Part shown: one piece after another, positions 59,036-64,000 of the stretch
How the letters are laid out: each line of letters begins with the position of its first letter
Position numbering within the stretch: position 1 is the stretch's first letter
Notes under the pieces: model-generated
What the model was told of the DNA's origin: nothing
Databases searched by the model: none
The model's input: only the letters and a program-made list of their open reading frames with translations
Assembly (NCBI RefSeq): GCF_900636475.1
Contig: NZ_LR134283.1
Coordinates: forward strand, 1,736,001-1,800,000
Direction of reading: 5' to 3'
DNA: 64,000 nt
Origin: Streptococcus anginosus
Lineage (GTDB): Bacteria > Bacillota > Bacilli > Lactobacillales > Streptococcaceae
Made by a program: the position numbers and the translations under genes

Positions 59036-60340
59036 ATGATACAAAAAGAAAAACAGTTAGAATGGTTGCAGCAGCACCAAACAAAAGAGCCACATTTGGG
59101 CTTAGAAAGAGTGCGACGACTATTAGCATTGCGAGGCAATCCTCATTTACAAATATCAGTCATTCATGTGGCAGGTACCAATGGAAAAGGCTCAACGATT
59201 GCACATTTACGTCAGCTATTGCAAGCAAAGAAACTGCGTGTAGGAACGTTTACATCGCCTTATCTTCTTAACTATAATGAGCAAATTGCAATCAATGGTT
59301 TGCCTATTTCAGGCGAAGACTTTTATTCTTTGTTGCAATCTTATCAAGAGTTATTAAAAAAGCAGGCAGATGATACGATATTGCAGGAAATAACAGAGTT
59401 TGAGATTATTACGGCATTGGCTTATGATTATTTCTGCCAGCAAGAGGTAGATGTGGTCATAATGGAAGTAGGTCTGGGTGGTTTATTGGACAGTACCAAT
59501 GTGTGTCAACCGGTTTTGACAGCTATTACGACAATCGGACTAGATCACACAGCTATTTTAGGTACGACATTAGAAGACATTGCCAAGCAAAAAGCGGGAA
59601 TTATCAAGCAAGGTGTGCCGGTAGTGACAGGGAAGATTTCTTCAGAAGCACTGGCAGTTATTCACACTATTGCTCAGCAATGTCAGGCACTCCACATACG
59701 ATATAAGAAAGATTATCAGGTGGAGTCTGTGCAAGGCTTAGAAGAGGGAGAAAAATTTCGTTTTTCAAATGCCTTTCGACGAGAAGAGGACTATCAAACT
59801 GTTCTTTTGGGCGTTCATCAGGTTGAGAATGCGGGACTGGCAATTGAACTGTGTGATCAATATTGCAGCTTGAAAGGTTTACCATTGTTGAGTGAAAATG
59901 AGGTGCGACAGGCATTGAAACGAACGTATTGGCCTGCTCGCTTGGAGAAAATTTCAAAAGCACCCTTGATCTTGCTGGACGGGGCGCACAATCCTCATGC
60001 ACTGAAAGCTCTGCTTGCTTCCCTAGAAAGCCATTTTCCAGATTATCAAAAAACGATTTTATTTACATGTATTCAAACTAAGGCGTTGGATGAAATGCTT
60101 GCTTTACTAAAAATGGTTCCCACATCTCGCGTACTTTTGACAACTTTTGAGGATTCACGGAGTTTTTCAACAGGAGAAATGCAATGTTTGGCAAAGCAAG
60201 AAAAGTTAGCATATGTAGAGTGGTTGCCTTATTTGGAGCAATACAAAAAAGCCAAGCATGGAGAGAAAGAGCTGCTGCTTATCACAGGCTCCCTCTATTT
60301 CCTTGCAGAAGTCAGAAAATATCTACTGAATGATAGATAA
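59036..60340 (+). CDS. folC: Folylpolyglutamate synthase / dihydrofolate synthase FolC
   Basis: Adds glutamates to folates and, if bifunctional, glutamate to dihydropteroate. 434 aa from ATG 59036 (MIQKEKQLEWLQQ), chosen because GAGAAGAG lies just before; ATG 59024 is an alternative. P-loop VAGTNGKGSTIAHL near residues 44-57; SPYLLNYNEQIAING; the catalytic-type MEVGLGGLLDSTN; C-terminal domain with LLDGAHNPHALKALL. Upstream TGATAAAAT (58997-59005) is a likely extended -10. folT, under a folate riboswitch, follows. Confidence 0.93.
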   Translation: MIQKEKQLEWLQQHQTKEPHLGLERVRRLLALRGNPHLQISVIHVAGTNGKGSTIAHLRQLLQAKKLRVGTFTSPYLLNYNEQIAINGLPISGEDFYSLLQSYQELLKKQADDTILQEITEFEIITALAYDYFCQQEVDVVIMEVGLGGLLDSTNVCQPVLTAITTIGLDHTAILGTTLEDIAKQKAGIIKQGVPVVTGKISSEALAVIHTIAQQCQALHIRYKKDYQVESVQGLEEGEKFRFSNAFRREEDYQTVLLGVHQVENAGLAIELCDQYCSLKGLPLLSENEVRQALKRTYWPARLEKISKAPLILLDGAHNPHALKALLASLESHFPDYQKTILFTCIQTKALDEMLALLKMVPTSRVLLTTFEDSRSFSTGEMQCLAKQEKLAYVEWLPYLEQYKKAKHGEKELLLITGSLYFLAEVRKYLLNDR

Positions 60341-60395
60341 AAAATAATTTTCTAACTAAATAAAATATGATAGAATAAAAGAGCAATTCATTTGC

Positions 60396-60483
60396 ACAGA
60401 GTAAGTGGTCTGCGTTAAGTGTGTATGGATGGGATGTTGCCATACAACGAAACATTTGTGCGGTAGGCCATTGCATCCGCTGT
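60396..60483 (+). promoter_or_regulatory. Tetrahydrofolate (THF) riboswitch aptamer
   Basis: The sequence matches the THF-I aptamer closely: GCGTTAAGTGTGTATGGATG, GGGATGTTGCCATACAACGAA and GGTAGGCCATTGCATCCGC blocks in order, closed by ACAG (60396-60399) pairing with CTGT (60480-60483). It lies immediately upstream of folT, the usual gene for this class. THF binding is expected to reduce folT expression. Confidence 0.93.
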
Positions 60484-60514
60484 CATTTTGACGGCTCCCG
60501 AAAGAAAAGGAGCG
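60480..60514 (+). promoter_or_regulatory. Expression platform of the THF riboswitch (Shine-Dalgarno sequestration)
   Basis: GCTCC (60494-60498) can pair with GGAGC (60509-60513), which contains the folT ribosome binding site. An alternative stem, CTGTCA (60480-60485) with TGACGG (60489-60494), competes with closure of the aptamer. The absence of a T-run indicates translational rather than transcriptional control; the exact switch geometry is inferred. Confidence 0.65.
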
Positions 60515-60517
60515 AAT

Positions 60518-61078
60518 ATGAAAAAAAACTCGCCAAAGTTATCGGTGCAACTATTGGTTGCCCTCGCAATGATTGTGGCTCTTTGTTTTGTCTTAGAGAA
60601 GTTTTCAATCTTTGTCATCCCTCGTTTGCTGAAGCTGAGTCCAGCTTTTATCGGTTATACCCTTATGGGAAGTGTCGCTGGTCCGATTTTATCTGGTCTG
60701 GTTTCTGCCGTATATGATATGCTTTCCTTTTTCTTTTTGAGTCAGGGACAACCATTCATTATCTGGTTTACATTGATTGAAGCCTTGCAAGGTATTCTCT
60801 ATGGTTATTTCTTTTATGGCAAAGAATTACGATTTGAACGGAAGAAAGACTGGCTTTGGGTGACGCTAGCAACTATCGCTGTTATGGGAGTGGGGACCTT
60901 TACTTTAACGCCCTTAGCTCTCCGTTTACAATATGGAGTACCCTTTGTTGCACTATACGCTACTCGGGCATGGTCTGTTTTTGAAATTCCTTTACGAGTA
61001 GTTGTGACAATGCTCATTGTTCCACAGTTGCAACGAATCCCCGAATTACGTAAGTTAATGGGATTAAACAATAAGTAA
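60518..61078 (+). CDS. folT: Folate ECF transporter substrate-binding subunit FolT
   Basis: S component of an energy-coupling factor importer for folates, which recruits the shared EcfAA'T module encoded elsewhere. 186 aa from ATG 60518, after AAAAGGAGCG. About six membrane segments; the N-terminal pattern LSVQLLVALAMIVALCFVLEKF and the DMLSFFFLSQG loop fit the FolT group. Function is strongly supported by the THF riboswitch upstream and by folC immediately before. Confidence 0.92.
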   Translation: MKKNSPKLSVQLLVALAMIVALCFVLEKFSIFVIPRLLKLSPAFIGYTLMGSVAGPILSGLVSAVYDMLSFFFLSQGQPFIIWFTLIEALQGILYGYFFYGKELRFERKKDWLWVTLATIAVMGVGTFTLTPLALRLQYGVPFVALYATRAWSVFEIPLRVVVTMLIVPQLQRIPELRKLMGLNNK

Positions 61079-61093
61079 AAAAATGAGAGCAGA

Positions 61094-61126
61094 AAAAGGC
61101 TGAGACATCACTGTCCACAGCCTTTT
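61094..61126. terminator. Bidirectional terminator between folT and pepA
   Basis: AAAAGGCTG (61094-61102) pairs with CAGCCTTTT (61118-61126). A GCTGAGACA motif in the arm links it to the family of spacer hairpins. Confidence 0.82.
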
Positions 61127-61140
61127 CAAATATGCACTTT

Positions 61141-62205
61141 TTAATAGTTTTTAATCAAATCAACAGTTGAGCGATCCAACTTCTTAACCAGAGCTTGTAA
61201 GAAAGCTTGAGCTTGGAGGAAGTCGTCCATTGCATAGAGTGTTTGATGAGAATGAATGTAACGTGCACAAACACCAATAGTTGTAGAAGGCACACCACCG
61301 TTTTTGAGATGAGCGGCGCCGGCATCAGTTCCACCTTTGCCACAGTAGTATTGGTATTTGATACCTGCTTCTTCTGCGGTTGTCAAAAGGAAATCTTTCA
61401 TATTTGGCAACATGAGGTGACCTGGGTCAAAGAAACGAATCAGAGTCCCTTCTCCGATAGCTCCTTGATCTCCGTAAATGTCGCCAGCAGGCGAACAGTC
61501 TACTGCAAAGAAAACTTCTGGGTCAAACTTAGTCGTTGAAACATGGGCTCCACGCAAGCCGACTTCTTCTTGGACATTGGCTCCAACATAGAGTTCATTG
61601 CCAAGTTTTTGTCCAGCTAGAGCTTGAACCAGTTCACTCACCATGAGGACGCCGTAACGATTATCCCAAGCTTTAGAAATGACATTTTTGCCGTTGACTG
61701 TGAGGATAGCGGAACTGTCTGGCACAATCGTGTCACCGGGACGAATCCCGTAGCTTTCAGCTTCCGCTTTGTCAGCAAACCCACCGTCAAAAACGATGTC
61801 TTCAATCCTTGGTAGACTTGGTCCACCTGTTCCACGTGTCAAATGCGGTGGAATGGAGCCTGAAATAACAGGAATTTCGTCTCCTGTATGAGTAAATAAT
61901 TTAAAGCGTTGGCTGCTGACAACCAGTGGATTCCAACCTCCGATTTGAACGACTCGGAAAGTTCCGTCTGCTCTGATTTCACTCACCATGAAGCCAACTT
62001 CATCCATATGCGCAGCTACCAAGACACGCGGTGCATCAGTAGCTTTTGAATGCTTCACTCCAAAAATACCCCCTAAGCCGTCTGTTATAACTTCATCTAC
62101 GTGGGGAGTGATTTTTTCATGCAAATACTTGCGAACAGGTGCTTCGTGCCCTGAAACGGCAGCAATTTCTGTTACTTCTTTGATTTTTGAAAATAATTCT
62201 GACAT
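61141..62205 (-). CDS. pepA: Glutamyl aminopeptidase PepA (M42 family)
   Basis: Cytoplasmic metallo-aminopeptidase forming a dodecameric tetrahedral complex and trimming N-terminal Glu/Asp from peptides. 354 aa from ATG 62205 (MSELFSKIKEV), with AGAAGG upstream on its strand; the frame extends 31 codons further without a site. Metal ligands: VAAHMDEVGF, SKAWDNRYG, QEEVGLRGA with the catalytic EE pair, and a late YIHSHQT. Single gene, divergent from the DUF4651 cluster. Confidence 0.94.
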   Translation of the reverse strand: MSELFSKIKEVTEIAAVSGHEAPVRKYLHEKITPHVDEVITDGLGGIFGVKHSKATDAPRVLVAAHMDEVGFMVSEIRADGTFRVVQIGGWNPLVVSSQRFKLFTHTGDEIPVISGSIPPHLTRGTGGPSLPRIEDIVFDGGFADKAEAESYGIRPGDTIVPDSSAILTVNGKNVISKAWDNRYGVLMVSELVQALAGQKLGNELYVGANVQEEVGLRGAHVSTTKFDPEVFFAVDCSPAGDIYGDQGAIGEGTLIRFFDPGHLMLPNMKDFLLTTAEEAGIKYQYYCGKGGTDAGAAHLKNGGVPSTTIGVCARYIHSHQTLYAMDDFLQAQAFLQALVKKLDRSTVDLIKNY

Positions 62206-62324
62206 CTTTAACCTTCTTTCTGTTCTTATTTTATCATTTTCTATCATAGTTGGGTAGCATTCAAAGATAAAAAACAGTAGTGTTTCGATTTGTCCCAATT
62301 TATCTTTTGTGTTAAAATATTGTC

Positions 62325-62612
62325 ATGAAAGCTAAAAAGATTCTATTAACAACGGCTGCACTTGCAGGAGTAGGGATTGCAGCTTATGCGACTAAAAAAA
62401 CGTTGGACGAACGAAAAGAAGCTGAGCAGCGTGAGCAATTAGTTGCTGACATTCGGAAAAGGTTATCTGAATTAGGTCCAATTGCTACACTGTACGTGCA
62501 ATTATATAAGTCAGATGAGCATCGATTAGTTGGTGGTGTGGTGTATGAAGATAATCGACACCTCACATTTGTGTATGAAAACGGTGAATTGACCTATGAG
62601 GAAGAACAATGA
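62325..62612 (+). CDS. DUF4651 small membrane-anchored protein
   Basis: A 95-aa protein with one N-terminal hydrophobic stretch (ILLTTAALAGVGIAAYATKKT, about residues 5-22) followed by a charged region and the YVQLYKSDEHRLVGGVVYED segment, fitting the streptococcal DUF4651 family. The ATG of the following thioredoxin gene overlaps its stop (ATGA). Function unknown; co-expression with a thioredoxin-like protein and YtpR is the only clue. Confidence 0.75.
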   Translation: MKAKKILLTTAALAGVGIAAYATKKTLDERKEAEQREQLVADIRKRLSELGPIATLYVQLYKSDEHRLVGGVVYEDNRHLTFVYENGELTYEEEQ

Positions 62613-62926
62613 TTATTCCAGCAAATATAGAAGAATTAGCAACATTAGTAAATCGTGAAGGAAAAACTGTTTTCCTTTTCACAGCTGACTGGTGTGGAGA
62701 TTGTCGTTTTATTAAACCTTTTTTGCCTGAGATTGAAGCAGAAAATCCTGATTTTACCTTTGTTGAGGTCAATCGTGACGATTATATGGAAGTTGCCAAA
62801 AAGTGGGATGTGTATGGGATTCCTAGCCTAGTAGTCCTAGAAAATGGACAAGAAATTGGCCGTTTTGTTAATCGCGAGCGAAAAACGCAGACGCAAATCA
62901 ATGAATTTTTAGCCCAGTTAAACTGA
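62609..62926 (+). CDS. Thioredoxin-family protein
   Basis: A 105-aa thioredoxin fold with active site WCGDC (about residues 28-32) in FTADWCGDCRFIKPFLPEIE and the cis-proline segment YGIPSLVVLENG. The CGDC dipeptide differs from the CGPC of housekeeping thioredoxin. No signal peptide: cytoplasmic. Translationally coupled to the gene before it, and 16 nt before ytpR. Likely a YtpP-type protein of unknown partner. Confidence 0.87.
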   Translation: MIIPANIEELATLVNREGKTVFLFTADWCGDCRFIKPFLPEIEAENPDFTFVEVNRDDYMEVAKKWDVYGIPSLVVLENGQEIGRFVNRERKTQTQINEFLAQLN

Positions 62927-62942
62927 AGATATAGGAGAAATA

Positions 62943-63569
62943 ATGATTTTTGCATATAATAAAGAGCATGTGGGTGACGTGCTAATGGTGGTTGTTGAAG
63001 ACGGTCAAGCTGCTAAGTTAGCTGCTGAACGCAAGGGCAACGTAGCGCGTGTTTATCGTTTGGACAATGGAGAAACGGTTGCTTGGAATATTTTTCAGAT
63101 TTCTAATCTTGTTAATATTACCGAACGCGGTCAAGTCTTTTTGACAGATGAAGAAATTTCAATTCTGAATCAAGAATTGAGCCAAGCAGGTTTTGAGCCA
63201 GAATTGGTCAATGACCTTGAGCCGAAATTTGTGGTTGGTGAAATTGTGGAAATGGTAGCTCATCCAGATAGTGACCACCTTAATATTTGTCAAGTAAAAG
63301 TAGCAGCAGATAAAGTGGTTCAAATCGTAGCAGGTGCGCCTAATGCTAAAGTAGGTCTCAAGACGATTGTGGCATTACCTGGTGCTATGATGCCAAAAGG
63401 AAACTTGATTTTTCCTAGTGAGCTGCGTGGAGAAGAGAGTTTTGGTATGATGTGTAGTCCTCGCGAATTGCAGCTGCCAAACGCTCCGCAAAAACGTGGG
63501 ATTATTGAATTAGCAAGTTCGGAAGTAGTAGGAACAGCCTTTGATCCAACTAAGCATTGGCAAGAGTAA
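62943..63569 (+). CDS. ytpR: YtpR-family tRNA-binding domain protein
   Basis: A 208-aa protein: an N-terminal DUF4479-type domain (about 1-85), then an EMAP/Tyr/Phe-RS-like tRNA-binding OB fold (VGEIVEMVAHPDSDHLNIC, QIVAGAPNAKVGLKTIVALPGAMMPKG split over residues 98-160, GMMCSPRELQLP). The fold resembles the N-terminal domain of PheRS beta but is free-standing. AGGAGA precedes the ATG. Third gene of a small operon; followed by the competence gene ssbB with its own ComX promoter. Confidence 0.88.
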   Translation: MIFAYNKEHVGDVLMVVVEDGQAAKLAAERKGNVARVYRLDNGETVAWNIFQISNLVNITERGQVFLTDEEISILNQELSQAGFEPELVNDLEPKFVVGEIVEMVAHPDSDHLNICQVKVAADKVVQIVAGAPNAKVGLKTIVALPGAMMPKGNLIFPSELRGEESFGMMCSPRELQLPNAPQKRGIIELASSEVVGTAFDPTKHWQE

Positions 63570-63585
63570 AATAGAAATTAAGTTT

Positions 63586-63613
63586 TAATCGTGAATTTTC
63601 ACGATTTTTTTCT
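63586..63613 (+). terminator. Terminator of the ytpR unit
   Basis: AATCGTGAA, a TTTTC-type junction and CACGATT form a compact hairpin, followed by TTTTT. It directly abuts the cin-box promoter. Confidence 0.75.
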
Positions 63614-63620
63614 TTTCTCT

Positions 63621-63628
63621 TACGAATA
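63621..63628 (+). promoter_or_regulatory. ComX (cin-box) promoter of ssbB
   Basis: Perfect TACGAATA preceded by a T-rich tract (TTTTTTTCTTTTCTCT), 22 nt before the ssbB ATG. A short TCGTGAA..TTCACGA hairpin with T-run (63588-63613) just upstream ends the ytpR transcript. Confidence 0.92.
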
Positions 63629-63649
63629 AATAGTTAGGAGGAAAACAAA

Positions 63650-64000
63650 ATGTATAATAAAGTAATTTTAATCGGTCGCTTGGTGAATACACCAGAGTTA
63701 AACAAAACAGCTAATGATAAATCTGTGGCGCGTGCAACACTTGCGGTCAATCGTCGCTACAAAGGACAAAATGGTGAACGAGAAGCAGACTTCGTCAATG
63801 TCGTTGTTTGGGGCAAGTTAGCCGAAACATTGGCAAGTTATGCAAGTAAAGGCAGCTTGATTTCACTAGACGGCGAACTTCGCACTCGCCGTTATGAGAA
63901 AGACGGAGTGACGCATTATGTCACAGAAGTGCTTTGCAATGGTTTCCAGCTATTAGAAAGCCGTGCACAGCGAGCTCTTCGTGAGAATAATGCAGGTGCA
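63650..64000 (+). CDS. ssbB: Competence-specific single-stranded DNA-binding protein SsbB (5' part)
   Basis: Protects internalised single-stranded DNA during transformation. 117 codons are present before the window ends; homologues have about 131 residues, so only about 14 are missing. The OB fold is complete: MYNKVILIGRLVNTPEL start, NDKSVARATLAVNRRYK, DFVNVVVWGKLAETLA and LISLDGELRTRRYEK. The C-terminal acidic tip falls outside. AGGAGG precedes the ATG at 63650. The ComX promoter and short length indicate SsbB and not the housekeeping SsbA. Confidence 0.94.
   Translation, partial: MYNKVILIGRLVNTPELNKTANDKSVARATLAVNRRYKGQNGEREADFVNVVVWGKLAETLASYASKGSLISLDGELRTRRYEKDGVTHYVTEVLCNGFQLLESRAQRALRENNAGA

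Overview
This 64 kb window is a contiguous piece of core chromosome from a low-GC Gram-positive coccus of the genus Streptococcus. The RpoB, RpoC, GlnA, ClpL and PBP1b sequences, the comG (comY) cluster followed by a methyltransferase and ackA, ComX (cin) boxes and a CiaR-type small RNA all point to a naturally transformable viridans streptococcus, most likely of the Sanguinis/Gordonii or Anginosus groups. I cannot fix the species from the sequence alone. I see no phage, transposase, integrase, CRISPR array, tRNA or rRNA.

Layout. 1-2.1 kb: tsaD with an AzlCD amino-acid exporter. 2.6-4.5 kb: galU and gpsA on the minus strand. 4.8-7.3 kb: a class I amidotransferase, a CiaR-type csRNA, an S66 carboxypeptidase and dut. 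7.3-13.5 kb: radA (which appears to start at a non-canonical AUC/AUA codon), gltX, the acetylated-intermediate diaminopimelate genes, 5-formyl-THF cyclo-ligase and a rhomboid protease. 13.6-15.9 kb: rlmA and tyrS on the minus strand. 16-26 kb: pbp1b, rpoB and rpoC. 26-30 kb: pgk, a membrane protein and glnR-glnA with a perfect GlnR box. 30.3-36.7 kb: the competence pseudopilus operon, a methyltransferase and ackA. 37-41.4 kb: glmS and clpL, each with unusual upstream DNA. 41.6-49.4 kb: an L-ascorbate (ula) catabolic locus with its BglG-type regulator. 49.6-58.1 kb: tkt, a ProX-like deacylase, yajC, uppS, cdsA, rseP and proS. 58.3-64 kb: a degenerate CPBP membrane protein, folC, a tetrahydrofolate riboswitch with folT, pepA (minus), a small thiol/tRNA-binding cluster and the start of ssbB.

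How the genes work together. Competence is represented by comGA-GG, ssbB and probably dut-radA, joined by cin-box or cin-like promoters. Nitrogen control is GlnR acting on glnRA. Carbon control shows as a perfect cre in the ula promoter and a near-cre at ackA. Ascorbate use is encoded as a PTS (UlaABC), lactonase (UlaG), decarboxylase (UlaD) and two epimerases (UlaE, UlaF) that feed D-xylulose 5-phosphate to the adjacent transketolase. Folate is represented by folC, a riboswitch-controlled folT and a cyclo-ligase.

The coding content is ordinary core genome and I found no unknown multi-gene system. The most interesting signals are non-coding: the csRNA; a 44-bp two-copy element with identical geometry at the ulaA and ulaG promoters; four dyad-like repeats around the clpL promoter; a stem-loop between the Shine-Dalgarno sequence and the start codon of glmS; a second diverged copy of the pgk 3' end downstream of pgk; and a terminator-like hairpin inside the rpoB leader.
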